A stretch of 64,000 nucleotides of DNA. Source: Alphaproteobacteria bacterium (GTDB lineage Bacteria > Pseudomonadota > Alphaproteobacteria > Rhodobacterales > Rhodobacteraceae). The stretch's first letter is position 1. Each line of letters begins with the position of its first letter. The stretch is taken from the NCBI GenBank assembly GCA_030425925.1, contig JAUHZO010000004.1:1-64000 (forward strand), read 5' to 3'. The notes beneath the pieces were generated by a model. It saw nothing but the letters and a program-made list of their open reading frames with translations, made no database searches and was not told where the DNA came from. A program made the position numbers and the translations under genes. This document shows positions 6,727 to 15,106 of this stretch, one piece after another.

Positions 6727-9555
6727 ATGGCAGAGCCGCAGCTTGACCTGTCGCCAAAGGTGTCTGACGAGGTGCGTCAGACCACCTGCTACATGTGCGC
6801 CTGCCGCTGCGGGATCAACGTGCATCTCAAGGACGGCAAGGTGGCCTATATCGAAGGCAACCGCGCCCATCCGGTGAACAAGGGCGTGCTCTGCGCCAAG
6901 GGCAGCGCGGGCATCCTGCAGCACAACGCGCCGTCGCGTCTGCGGGCTCCGCTGAAACGGACGGGCCCGCGCGGCTCGGGCCAGTTCGAGGAAATCAGCT
7001 GGGACGAGGCCTATGACATCGCGGTGTCGTGGCTGAAACCGCTGCGCGAAACCGCTCCGGAAAAGCTGGCCTTCTTCACCGGGCGCGACCAGTCGCAAAG
7101 CTTCACCTCCTTCTGGGCGCAGAATTTCGGCACGCCCAACTATGCCGCCCATGGCGGGTTCTGTTCCGTCAACATGGCGACGGCGGGCATCTACACCATG
7201 GGCGGCGCGTTCTGGGAGTTTGGCGCGCCGGACTGGGAGCATACGAAACTGTTCATGATCTTCGGCGTGGCCGAGGATCATGACAGCAACCCGATCAAGA
7301 TGGGGCTGGGGCAGCTGAAGGCGCGTGGCGCAAAGGTGATCGGCGTGAACCCGATCCGCACCGGCTACAATGCCGTGGCCGATGAATGGATCGGCATCAC
7401 GCCCGGCACCGACGGGCTGTTCATCCTGTCGCTGGTGCACGAGCTTCTGCGCGCGGGCCGGATCGATGTGGAGTACCTGGCGCGCTACACCAATGCGCCG
7501 GTGCTGCTGGATTGTGATCCGCAATCGCCCTCATACGGGCTGTTCCTGCGCGACGAGGACGACAAGCCGCAAGTCATCGACCGCCGCACCGGCAAAACCG
7601 CCGCCTTTGACGCGCCCGGCGTGAAACCGGACCTGACCGGCCATATCCGCCGGGCGGGCATCAGCCATGTCTCGGTCATGACGCAGATGGCCGAGCGCTA
7701 TCTGCACCCTGACTACGCGCCCGAAGCTGTGGCGGAGCGCTGCGGCCTGACGCCCGAACGCATCCGCGCGCTGGCCGCCGAGATCGCCCGCACCGCCTTT
7801 GAAGAGCCGGTGGTCCTGAACCGGCCCTGGACAGATTTCCGCGGCGAACGGCACGACACCATGGTGGGCCGCCCCGTCGCCTTCCACGCCATGCGCGGCA
7901 TCAGCGCGCATTCCAACGGCTTCCAGACCGCGCGCGCCCTGCACGTGCTGCAGATCCTGCTGGGCGCGGTGGAAACGCCCGGCGGCTTCCGGTTCAAGCC
8001 GCCCTATCCCAAGCCCGCCACCGCCCATCCCAAACCCCATTGCAGGGTCACGCCGGGCAAGCCGCTGGACGGCCCGCATCTGGGCTTCACCCACGGGCCG
8101 GACGATCTGTGCCTGAAGGACGATGGCAGCCCGGCGCGCATCGACAAGGCGTTCACCTGGGAAAACCCCATGTCGGCGCACGGGATGATGCATATGGTCA
8201 TCTCCAACGCCCATGCCGGCGATCCCTACCGGATCGACACGCTGTTCCTCTACATGGCGAACATGGCGTGGAACTCGTCGATGAACACCCGCGGCGTGAT
8301 GGAGATGCTGTCGGACACGGACGAAAACGGCGATTACGTCATCCCGCACATCATCTATTCCGATGCCTATTCCTCGGAAATGGTCGCCTATGCCGACCTG
8401 ATCCTGCCCGACACCACCTACCTGGAACGCCACGACTGCATCTCGCTGCTCGACCGTCCGATCTGCGAACCCGACGCCGCCGCCGACGCGATCCGCTGGC
8501 CGGTGGTGGAACCGGATCGCGATGTAAGGGGCTTCCAGTCCGCGCTCTGCGATCTGGGTGCGCGGCTTGGCCTGCCGGGGTTTGTCACCGAGGATGGCGC
8601 GCAGAAATACGCGGATTACGCCGATTACATCGTCAACCACATCCGCAAACCCGGCATCGGCCCGTTGGCCGGCTGGCGGATGGGGGACAAGGGCCTGCAA
8701 AGCGGGCGGGGCGACGTGAACGCGGCGCAGCTGGACGAATACATCCGGAATGGCGGCTTCTTCGTCGAACATGTCCCCGAAGAGGCCGCCTATTTCAAAC
8801 CCTGGAACAGCGCCTATCAGGACTGGGCGGTGCAGATGGGCTTCTACGATGCGCCGCAACCCTACCTGTTCCAGCTTTATGTCGAACCGCTGCGCCGGTT
8901 CCAGCTGGCCGCCGAAGGCCATGGCGACCGCCAGCCGCCCGAGCATCTGCGCGAACGCATCAAGACCACGCTCGACCCGCTGCCGATCTGGTACCCGCCC
9001 TTCGAGGATGGCCATGTGGACCCGGTGGAATACCCGGTGCACGCCCTGACCCAACGGCCCATGGCGATGTATCACAGCTGGGGCACCCAGAATGCCTGGC
9101 TGCGGCAGCTGCACGGGGTGAACCCGCTCTACGTGCCCACGGCGCTCATGCGCGCGCATGGCCTGAAAGACGGCGACTGGGCGCGCGTCAGTTCGGCCCA
9201 CGGATCCATCACCGTCCCGGTGATCGAGATGGCCGCGCTCAACCCGCACACCGTCTGGACCTGGAACGCCATCGGCAAGCGCAAGGGAGCCTGGGCGCTT
9301 TCCCCCGACGCGCCCGAGGCTACCAAAGGCTTCCTGCTCAATCACCTGATCCACGAACTTCTGCCGCCCAAGGGGGACGGGCTGCGCTGGGCCAATTCCG
9401 ACCCGGTGACCGGCCAGGCTGCCTGGTTCGACCTGCGCGTCAAGATCGAGAAAAGCGCCGCCCCCGACGAATCCCAACCCGCCTTCCCGCCGCTCGCCTC
9501 GCCCGTGGGTAGCGGCCCCGCGCACCTGCGCTGGCAGGTCAGGACCACATCCTGA
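6727..9555 (+). CDS. soeA: sulfite dehydrogenase SoeA, molybdopterin subunit
   Basis: This is the catalytic subunit (942 aa) of the membrane-bound SoeABC complex, which oxidises cytoplasmic sulfite to sulfate and feeds quinone. It belongs to the DMSO reductase family with bis-MGD and an N-terminal [4Fe-4S] cluster: Cys21, Cys24, Cys28 and Cys56. There is no twin-arginine signal, as expected for the cytoplasm-facing Soe enzyme and unlike periplasmic polysulfide or thiosulfate reductases. The start is set by a near-perfect AAGGAGG a few bases before ATG 6727. It lies between the TSUP exporter and soeB, in the same run as citrate synthase. Other complex iron-sulfur molybdoenzymes look similar; the xsc neighbourhood decides the name. 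Confidence 0.88.
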   Translation: MAEPQLDLSPKVSDEVRQTTCYMCACRCGINVHLKDGKVAYIEGNRAHPVNKGVLCAKGSAGILQHNAPSRLRAPLKRTGPRGSGQFEEISWDEAYDIAVSWLKPLRETAPEKLAFFTGRDQSQSFTSFWAQNFGTPNYAAHGGFCSVNMATAGIYTMGGAFWEFGAPDWEHTKLFMIFGVAEDHDSNPIKMGLGQLKARGAKVIGVNPIRTGYNAVADEWIGITPGTDGLFILSLVHELLRAGRIDVEYLARYTNAPVLLDCDPQSPSYGLFLRDEDDKPQVIDRRTGKTAAFDAPGVKPDLTGHIRRAGISHVSVMTQMAERYLHPDYAPEAVAERCGLTPERIRALAAEIARTAFEEPVVLNRPWTDFRGERHDTMVGRPVAFHAMRGISAHSNGFQTARALHVLQILLGAVETPGGFRFKPPYPKPATAHPKPHCRVTPGKPLDGPHLGFTHGPDDLCLKDDGSPARIDKAFTWENPMSAHGMMHMVISNAHAGDPYRIDTLFLYMANMAWNSSMNTRGVMEMLSDTDENGDYVIPHIIYSDAYSSEMVAYADLILPDTTYLERHDCISLLDRPICEPDAAADAIRWPVVEPDRDVRGFQSALCDLGARLGLPGFVTEDGAQKYADYADYIVNHIRKPGIGPLAGWRMGDKGLQSGRGDVNAAQLDEYIRNGGFFVEHVPEEAAYFKPWNSAYQDWAVQMGFYDAPQPYLFQLYVEPLRRFQLAAEGHGDRQPPEHLRERIKTTLDPLPIWYPPFEDGHVDPVEYPVHALTQRPMAMYHSWGTQNAWLRQLHGVNPLYVPTALMRAHGLKDGDWARVSSAHGSITVPVIEMAALNPHTVWTWNAIGKRKGAWALSPDAPEATKGFLLNHLIHELLPPKGDGLRWANSDPVTGQAAWFDLRVKIEKSAAPDESQPAFPPLASPVGSGPAHLRWQVRTTS

Positions 9556-9652
9556 TGCTTCTTCTTGGTCCAAATACCCCAGCCGCCCCCGCCAGCCGCG
9601 CCAGCGCTTGCAGCACAGCGCTGCCGGAACCCACAGGCCGCAGGAGTTCCTC

Positions 9653-9805
9653 GTGACACGCGCGATGAAAGCCACGCTCTGGGCCATCGCCCTGTTCTTC
9701 CTGGCCGTGGCCGGGTCCTTCATCTGGTTCGTCGCCACCTGGGATCCCGAACGCGAAAAGCCGGTTGTCCATGCCCCGCAAATCACCGAGGTGCGGTTCA
9801 CATGA
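9653..9805 (+). CDS. 50-aa single-span membrane protein between soeA and soeB
   Basis: The frame begins with GTG 9653, placed 6 bases after AGGAG (9642-9646). It encodes 50 residues with one hydrophobic helix, about residues 8-27 (ATLWAIALFFLAVAG then FIWFVA), and a short polar C-terminus rich in E, K and P. Its stop overlaps the soeB start as ATGA, so translation is probably coupled. An ATG at 9665 is an alternative start. I do not recognise a family. By position it may help assemble or anchor SoeABC at the membrane, an inference from location only. Confidence 0.7.
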   Translation: MTRAMKATLWAIALFFLAVAGSFIWFVATWDPEREKPVVHAPQITEVRFT

Positions 9806-10551
9806 CCCAACTCCCCGAAACCACCACCTGCAAGCTGGGTCTGGTCATCGACCTTGACACCTGCGTCGGCTGTCATGCCTGCGTGATCTCCTGCAAGGGC
9901 TGGAACACCGAGAATTACGGCGCGCCCCTGTCCGATCAGGACCCGTACGGGGCCGCGCCCTCCGGCACCTTCCTCAACCGCGTGCACAGCTACGAGGTCC
10001 AGCCCGAAACCGGCCCCGCCCAGCTGATTCATTTCCCCAAATCCTGCCTGCATTGCGAGGACGCGCCCTGCGTCACCGTCTGCCCGACCGGGGCCAGCTA
10101 CAAGCGCACCGAGGATGGCATCGTGCTGGTGAACGAGACCGACTGCATCGGCTGCGGTCTCTGCGCCTGGGCCTGCCCTTACGGTGCACGCGAACTGGAC
10201 GCGGCCGAAGGCGTGATGAAGAAATGCACGCTCTGCGTGGACCGGATCTACAATGAAAACCTGCCAGAAGAAGATCGCGAACCCGCTTGCGTGCGCACCT
10301 GCCCCGCCGGGGCGCGCCATTTCGGCGATCTCGGCGATCCCGAAAGTGCCGTCTCGCAGCTGGTGGCCGACCGGGGCGGGATGGACCTGATGCCAGAGCA
10401 AGGCACAAAACCGGTCAACAAGTACCTCCCCCCGCGCCCCAAGGATGGCTGGCAGGGCGAGGTCGACGTGCTGGCCCCCTGGCTTGCCCCCGTCGCCGAG
10501 GAACCGCGCGGCTTTCTTGGTTGGCTCGACCGCACGCTGGAGAAGCTCTGA
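9802..10551 (+). CDS. soeB: SoeB, four-cluster iron-sulfur electron transfer subunit
   Basis: This 249-residue ferredoxin-like subunit belongs to the DmsB/NrfC family and should carry electrons from SoeA to the membrane subunit SoeC. Four cysteine groups are visible in order: CVGCHACVISC, CLHCEDAPCVTVCP, CIGCGLCAWACP, and a CTLCVDR segment paired with CVRTCPAG. There is no signal peptide, consistent with a cytoplasmic complex. The start overlaps the small membrane ORF by ATGA and the stop overlaps soeC by one base. Confidence 0.9.
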   Translation: MTQLPETTTCKLGLVIDLDTCVGCHACVISCKGWNTENYGAPLSDQDPYGAAPSGTFLNRVHSYEVQPETGPAQLIHFPKSCLHCEDAPCVTVCPTGASYKRTEDGIVLVNETDCIGCGLCAWACPYGARELDAAEGVMKKCTLCVDRIYNENLPEEDREPACVRTCPAGARHFGDLGDPESAVSQLVADRGGMDLMPEQGTKPVNKYLPPRPKDGWQGEVDVLAPWLAPVAEEPRGFLGWLDRTLEKL

Positions 10552-11426
10552 TGCATCCCGCCCCTTCCATCATCGCCTTTACGACGCTCTCGGGCCTGGG
10601 CCTGGGCCTGCTGTTCTGGCTGGGGGTCGATCCGACGCCACCGACCGGCTGGGTCGGCCTTGCGTTCTTCCTGATCGCCTTCGGGCTGGCCGGGGGCGGT
10701 CTGATGGCTTCCACCTTCCACCTGGGCCGCCCCGAACGCGCGCTCAAGGCGTTTACCCAGTGGCAAAGCTCCTGGCTCTCGCGCGAGGCCTCGGCGGCGG
10801 TGGCGACGCTTGCCGTGATGGGGCTCTATGCTGCCGGACTGGTGTTCTTTGGCCGGGTCTGGCAGCCGCTGGGCTGGCTCGGCGCGGGGCTCAGCCTTGT
10901 CACCGTCTACACCACCTCCATGATCTACGCGCAGCTCAAGACCGTGCCGCGCTGGCATCACTGGTCCACCTCGGCGCTGTTCCTGGCGCTGGCGCTGGCG
11001 GGTGGCGCGCTGCTGTCGGGGCGGGTGACGGTCGCCATGGTGCTGATCCTGATCGCGGGCGGGTTGCAGACCTGGTGGTGGCAGGCCGGCGACCGCCGCC
11101 TGCGCGCCTCGGGCACGACGCTTGCCACCGCCACGGGCCTGACGGCAGGCAAGGTCCGCGCCTTCGAGCCGCCGCATACCGGCCCCAACTACCTCACGCG
11201 CGAGATGGTCTTTACCGTCGCCCGCAAACACGCGCAAAAGCTGCGCCTGGTCGCGCTGGCGCTCATGATGGTGCTGCCGCTGGTGCTGCTGATCGCCCCC
11301 TTCCACCACCTCCTCGCCCTGCTCGCGGTGCTGAGCCACATCGCCGGCGTCGCCACCGCCCGCTGGCTCTTCTTCGCCGAAGCGGAACATGTCGTCGGCC
11401 TCTACTACGGCGCCCACAACCCGTAG
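10551..11426 (+). CDS. soeC: SoeC, DmsC-type membrane anchor subunit
   Basis: This 291-residue integral membrane protein of the DmsC/NrfD superfamily has about eight hydrophobic helices. It anchors SoeAB and passes electrons to quinone. FHLGRPERALKAF after the second helix and FFAEAEHVVGLYYG at the C-terminus are typical of DmsC proteins. The ATG overlaps the soeB stop. The stop codon TAG is supplied by the first bases of an intergenic palindrome, so the last residue (Pro) and the terminator are joined. Confidence 0.87.
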   Translation: MHPAPSIIAFTTLSGLGLGLLFWLGVDPTPPTGWVGLAFFLIAFGLAGGGLMASTFHLGRPERALKAFTQWQSSWLSREASAAVATLAVMGLYAAGLVFFGRVWQPLGWLGAGLSLVTVYTTSMIYAQLKTVPRWHHWSTSALFLALALAGGALLSGRVTVAMVLILIAGGLQTWWWQAGDRRLRASGTTLATATGLTAGKVRAFEPPHTGPNYLTREMVFTVARKHAQKLRLVALALMMVLPLVLLIAPFHHLLALLAVLSHIAGVATARWLFFAEAEHVVGLYYGAHNP

Positions 11427-11444
11427 GGTGCGCTATAGCGCACC
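11424..11444. repeat. stop-codon-carrying palindrome after soeC
   Basis: GGTGCGCTA (11427-11435) and TAGCGCACC (11436-11444) form a perfect 18-base palindrome that follows the soeC stop TAG directly. Related palindromes after a CGTAGGG lead occur at 35225 and 42631. It probably folds at the 3' end of the soe transcript. Confidence 0.8.
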
Positions 11445-11775
11445 TTACCTCGCGGATCATCCCCGCAGCGCAAGCCCCCAATACAGCACTGCAATAGGCG
11501 CGTAGAGCAACGGATACTCCGTCATCCAGCAGCCGTTGATGTGGCAAAGGCCAAGGGCGGCGTAAAACGCCCGGTGGCAGGTCAGCGCCGCCCAGAAAGA
11601 GCGGGTCTTGGTCGGTTCAGTCTGTGTGTGGTCCGTCGTCTTGTCATCTCCAAGTTGTGAACCGGGCCCGGGCCAGCTACCGTGCTGGCAAGGTCAGAAT
11701 GCCGGATTGGACCGGCCAAAGCGGTGACCTCCGGGTGCCACGTATTTGATGAAAAAGATCGGAAAGTGACATTCA
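11445..11775. other. accessory gap between soeC and the XRE-TPR gene
   Basis: Apart from the possible small minus-strand gene at 11457-11650, I see no supported feature. The final 120 bases are less GC-rich than the flanks and should contain the promoter of the XRE-TPR gene. There is no strong Shine-Dalgarno before GTG 11776. Confidence 0.4.
11457..11650 (-). pseudogene. possible small protein gene lacking an in-frame start
   Basis: On the minus strand, a frame ending at TGA 11457-11459 encodes a protein-like sequence of about 60 residues: a polar lead (DDKTTDHTQTEPTK), then RSFWAALTCHRAFYAALG, a Cys-containing CHINGCW segment and a hydrophobic end. No ATG, GTG or TTG lies at its expected beginning. 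The nearest ATG (about 11646) is in another frame and stops after about 20 codons. A single-base indel near the start would join them. Either this is a decayed gene or there is a sequence error. I do not recognise a family. Confidence 0.35.
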
Positions 11776-13054
11776 GTGACGTCCCCCGCTCTCAATGACT
11801 TCGGCAAGGCTGTCCGCAAGGCCCGCACGGCGAAAGGCTGGACGCTGGAAATCCTCGCGCATGAGGCGCTGGGGAATCAGGAACGCAAAAGCTATGTCAG
11901 CGCGGTCGAGAACGGGCGCAAGCGGCTCTCGGCCCTGACCATCCAGAAATTCGCCCGCGCGCTGGATCTGGACGATGCCGTGGTTGACCCGCTTTTGGGC
12001 GGGGCCACCGCAGAGGACGAACCCCAAAGCCAGACGGACACAGACGCAGACCGGCTGAGCGCCCAGCTTGACGGGGTGCGCACGCAGTTGAGACTGTCGG
12101 AATCGTTGGCCATCGCGCTCGCTTACAAATACGCCGAAGGCAACCCCACCGATTTCGAATCCGCCCTGCGCGGTCTGGAAAACGCGCTGGAGGTGGCGGC
12201 GCGGGAGAGGGCGCGGTTGTCGTCGAATGTCGACGAGGCGGTGGCGCAGATCCTCAAGGAAGTGGAGCAGCTGAACGAGGACGGGCAGGTGTCGGAGGCC
12301 AGCGCGCTTCTGGCCCGGGCGCTGGAAGAGGCCGAGGAAGAAGAGGCCCGCGCAGGCCAAGACCACCCGCCTGATCGAGGCCGGTCTGGCGCAGGCGGCG
12401 GTGGCTCTGGAACTGAAACGCTGGCGTGCGGACGGCGGCGGGTTCGCGGCGCTGGGGCGCATTCAGGACGGCTGGTACGTGCGTGGCCGCGACAAGGGGC
12501 TGGCCTTTGATCTGGAGGTGTCCATCGGCCTTGCCCGCGCCTGTCAGGATTGGGCGCAGGACGCGGACGAACGTGGGGCTGCGCTCAACGACCTTGCCAT
12601 CTCGCTAAAGACCCTCGGGGCACGGGAAAGCGGGACGGCGCGTCTGGAAGAGGCGGTGACGGCCTATCGCGCGGCGCTGGGAGAGCGGACGCGGGAGCGG
12701 GTGCCGCTGGACTGGGCGATGACGCAGAACAATCTGGACGCAGCACTTAAGACCCTCGGGCAACGGGACAGCGGGACGGCGCGTCTCGAAGAGGCGGTGA
12801 CAGCCTACCGCGCGGCGCTGGAAGAGCGGACGCGGGAGCGGGTGCCGCTGGACTGGGCTTTCACGCAAGGCAACTTAGGCAATGTCGAAATCGCGTTTTT
12901 CGACAAGACGAATGACTCCACGCATCTTGAGACAGCCGAAGCCCATGTTCGCAAGGCGCGCGAGGTGTTTGGAGAGGCCGGGGCGACGCATTACCTCGGG
13001 ATGGCAGACGCACAACTGGCGAAAATCGCCCAACGCCGGACCGCTTCCAACTAA
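11776..13054 (+). pseudogene. XRE-type HTH plus TPR-repeat protein, frameshifted
   Basis: Two overlapping frames together give one coherent protein. The first, from GTG 11776, holds an XRE helix-turn-helix (about residues 8-60) and an acidic coiled-coil region. After codon GCC at 12346-12348, reading should move +1, skipping C12349, into AQAKTTRLIEAGLAQAA. The second frame runs to TAA 13052-13054 and contains two nearly identical 47-residue TPR-like repeats (period 141 bases, at about 12610 and 12751) with GTARLEEAVTAYRAAL cores. Without the shift the first frame ends in a low-complexity Gly/Arg tail at 12510. This may be a real inactivating insertion, a sequencing error, or less likely a programmed shift. 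XRE-TPR proteins act as regulators or sensors. Confidence 0.72.
12610..12880 (+). repeat. two 141-base direct repeats encoding 47-aa TPR-like units
   Basis: The copies start at GACCCTCGGG 12610 and 12751 and differ at only a few positions, mostly synonymous. The high DNA identity implies recent duplication or gene conversion, and the copy number could vary by recombination or slippage. Confidence 0.8.
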
Positions 13055-13058
13055 CCCC

Positions 13059-13676
13059 TCACCCCTTCGAGCCGAACATCTTCTTCAGCCCGTGGCGGCC
13101 GTCGTCCAGCTTGTCGCCCATGCCTTCCAGCGCCGGGTCCACGCGGGCTTCCCAGAAGCGGTTCCAGCGCACGCGGATCGCCCACCAGACCGCAAAGAGC
13201 GCGATCAGGATCACGATGCTGACCCATGGGATCACCCGCACATCCGGGCCGTCCACCGGGCGGATCGACACCGCGTTGGGGAAGATCGAGATGAACTCGT
13301 TGCGCCAGCCGTAATGCTTGATCGCCAGCCATTGCGGGTTGTCCGCGGTGGAGCGCAGATCCGCCGCCTCGGCCTGCAGGTTCGAGGTGTCGAACTTGAA
13401 ATAGGGCGGCCAGCCCCAGCCCGTGTCCTCGTTGCGATAGACCATCACGTCGCCATCCGCCTGCCGGGTCTGGATGAAGAACACGTCGCGATTGGCCAGC
13501 GTGCCATCCGTGCCCACATCCGCCTGCGCCCAGAACCAGCGATTCTCGCCCGGGTCGATGCGCTTTTCATAGGTGTCGGTGATCCGCGCGATATCGGTCT
13601 GCGGCAGCGTGTAATGCAGCACGGACGCCACCAGGGTCCAGAAGGCGATGATGAAGAACCATTTGACATACGTCAT
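13059..13676 (-). CDS. DUF1523-family membrane protein (205 aa)
   Basis: The protein begins MTYVKWFFIIAFWTLVAS, a membrane anchor, followed by an extracytoplasmic domain with WFWAQADVG, FIQTRQADGD and a Trp-rich GWGWPPYFKFDTS segment. A second helix (WVSIVILIALFAVWWAI) precedes a basic cytoplasmic tail. It matches the DUF1523 proteins common in Rhodobacterales; the function is unknown. The frame is open upstream, but ATG 13676 gives the membrane-anchor N-terminus. It follows the next small membrane gene by 13 bases and is convergent with the XRE-TPR gene. Confidence 0.75.
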   Translation of the reverse strand: MTYVKWFFIIAFWTLVASVLHYTLPQTDIARITDTYEKRIDPGENRWFWAQADVGTDGTLANRDVFFIQTRQADGDVMVYRNEDTGWGWPPYFKFDTSNLQAEAADLRSTADNPQWLAIKHYGWRNEFISIFPNAVSIRPVDGPDVRVIPWVSIVILIALFAVWWAIRVRWNRFWEARVDPALEGMGDKLDDGRHGLKKMFGSKG

Positions 13677-13689
13677 GGGCGGCAGCCTT

Positions 13690-13956
13690 TCACTGGAAAT
13701 TGACCGAGTAGATGATGAACAGAACCACGCAGACAGGCACAAGGTAGACCGTGACAACGAGGAAACGATGCCTCAGACGGTCGTGATGTTCCAGCCCCTC
13801 GCGGACAAACTCTGCGCGCGACAGCCCGGCGTGCTCGCTTTCCCACAACGCTTCCAGCGCGGCGCGGCGGCGGGCACGCAGGTAGAACCACAGCGATCCG
13901 TAGATCACGGTGGCGAGCACGAAGCCCAGGATCAAGAAGCGCGCCAAAGCCAGCAT
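13690..13956 (-). CDS. small two-helix membrane protein (88 aa)
   Basis: It has an N-terminal helix (FLILGFVLATVIYGSLWFYL), a basic stretch, a charged central helix with EALWESEHAGLSRAEFVREG, and a C-terminal helix (VVTVYLVPVCVVLFIIY). GGGAG lies upstream of ATG 13956. The gene is in series with the DUF1523 gene 13 bases on, probably one transcript. I recognise no named family. Confidence 0.72.
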   Translation of the reverse strand: MLALARFLILGFVLATVIYGSLWFYLRARRRAALEALWESEHAGLSRAEFVREGLEHHDRLRHRFLVVTVYLVPVCVVLFIIYSVNFQ

Positions 13957-14004
13957 GTCGGTCTCCCTGATGTCGAGGTGCGCCGATGGGGCGGGAAAAT
14001 CAAC

Positions 14005-14337
14005 CTACCAGCGTGCGGTTTTCCAGCGCCGCGGCGCGGTGGACACGACCAGGAGCATCACCGGTGCCCAGATCAGCGCCGCGCTGCCGCCAAGGGCGAG
14101 GAAATGCCGCAGCCCGCCCAGCGGCGCGGTGCCGAGGGCGCTGAGCAGCCCCGGGCCGCGGGCCGCGTACAGCCACGCGAATCCGGCGCTGGCGGCCAGC
14201 CAGAGCAGCAGCGCCGACACGGCCGCACAGAGCGCCAGACCGGGCAGGGATTCGGGCAGCGCGCGTTCCAACAGGCGCGGCACAGCCACGGCCAGCGCCA
14301 TCAGCAGAACGGTCGGAAGCACAAGCCCGGTGATCAT
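14005..14337 (-). CDS. hypothetical membrane protein (110 aa)
   Basis: Three to four hydrophobic helices are separated by short basic loops, starting with MITGLVLPTVLLMALAV. It lies 48 bases upstream of the 88-residue membrane protein on the same strand, so three small membrane genes may form an operon. The ribosome site is weak. No family was recognised. Confidence 0.6.
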   Translation of the reverse strand: MITGLVLPTVLLMALAVAVPRLLERALPESLPGLALCAAVSALLLWLAASAGFAWLYAARGPGLLSALGTAPLGGLRHFLALGGSAALIWAPVMLLVVSTAPRRWKTARW

Positions 14338-14480
14338 GCCCCCGACATGGCGCGCCCGCGCCGCGGCTTCAAGCCCGGGCGACAGGGCTGCGGCCCGGTG
14401 GCTGCAAGGTCGGGTCCTCCGGACTTGCCGGGATGCGGCGGGCGCGGCACCATCGGGGTGTCATTTCTCAGGAGGATTCC

Positions 14481-15038
14481 ATGACCCGCACTCTTGTTGC
14501 CCTGGCTCTTGCCGGCCTGCTTGCCCCGCTGCCCGCCGCCGCGGACGAAATCACCGACACGCTGCAATCGGCCATCGAGGCCTATGAGGACGGCGACCTG
14601 CAATACGCCCTCGACGAACTGGACCATGCCCGCCAGCAGCTGATGCAGATGAAGACCGACAGCCTGGGCGCCTATCTGCCCGACGCGCCCGCCGGCTGGA
14701 CTCGCGAGGTGAACACCGAGATGAACGCGGGCCTTGCCATCATGGGTGGCGGTGTCGGGGCCGAGGCGACCTATGCCGGCCCGGACGGCGCGCAGGTCAA
14801 GATCACGCTGATGGCCGACAATCCCATGGTCGCCAGCATGTCGGCGATGATCACCAACGCCGCGGCGATGGGCATGAAGGTGGACCGCATCAACCGCCAG
14901 CGCTTTGCCGTGCAGGACAACCAGATGATGGCGCTGGTGGGCAACCGCGTGCTGGTTCAGGCCGATGGCGACCCGGCGCACAGCCGTCCGCTGCTGGAGG
15001 CAACGGATTTCGCCGGGATGGCCCAGTTCGGGCAGTAG
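14481..15038 (+). CDS. exported hypothetical protein (185 aa)
   Basis: A clean signal peptide (cleavage near PAAADE, residue 22-24) is followed by a helical segment, QSAIEAYEDGDLQYALDELD, resembling a single TPR-like hairpin, and then a beta-rich domain with EVNTEMNAGLAIMGGGVGAE. It is probably periplasmic. ATG 14481 has a perfect AGGAGG 5 bases upstream; the longer open frame is not signal-like. The gene is divergent from the small membrane genes. No enzymatic motif is visible. Confidence 0.78.
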   Translation: MTRTLVALALAGLLAPLPAAADEITDTLQSAIEAYEDGDLQYALDELDHARQQLMQMKTDSLGAYLPDAPAGWTREVNTEMNAGLAIMGGGVGAEATYAGPDGAQVKITLMADNPMVASMSAMITNAAAMGMKVDRINRQRFAVQDNQMMALVGNRVLVQADGDPAHSRPLLEATDFAGMAQFGQ

Positions 15039-15063
15039 CCGCCGGACCTTTCAACGCCGAAAA

Positions 15064-15093
15064 GGCCCATGCGCGCAATCACGGGCATGGGCC
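15064..15093. terminator. hairpin between convergent genes
   Basis: GGCCCATGC (15064-15072) pairs with GCATGGGCC (15085-15093) around a 12-base loop. It lies between two convergent stop codons and could end both transcripts. It lacks a T-run. Confidence 0.45.
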
Positions 15094-15106
15094 GCACGCG
15101 GCGGGA

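Noticed and set aside
7531-10401. A 956-codon open frame antisense to soeA and soeB
   Set aside because: Antisense to conserved cofactor motifs on the other strand; low-complexity composition typical of codon-position bias.
12605-12880. Direct repeats considered as a CRISPR-like array
   Set aside because: The two 141-base units are contiguous, in coding frame and encode TPR-like helices; there are no spacers or cas genes.
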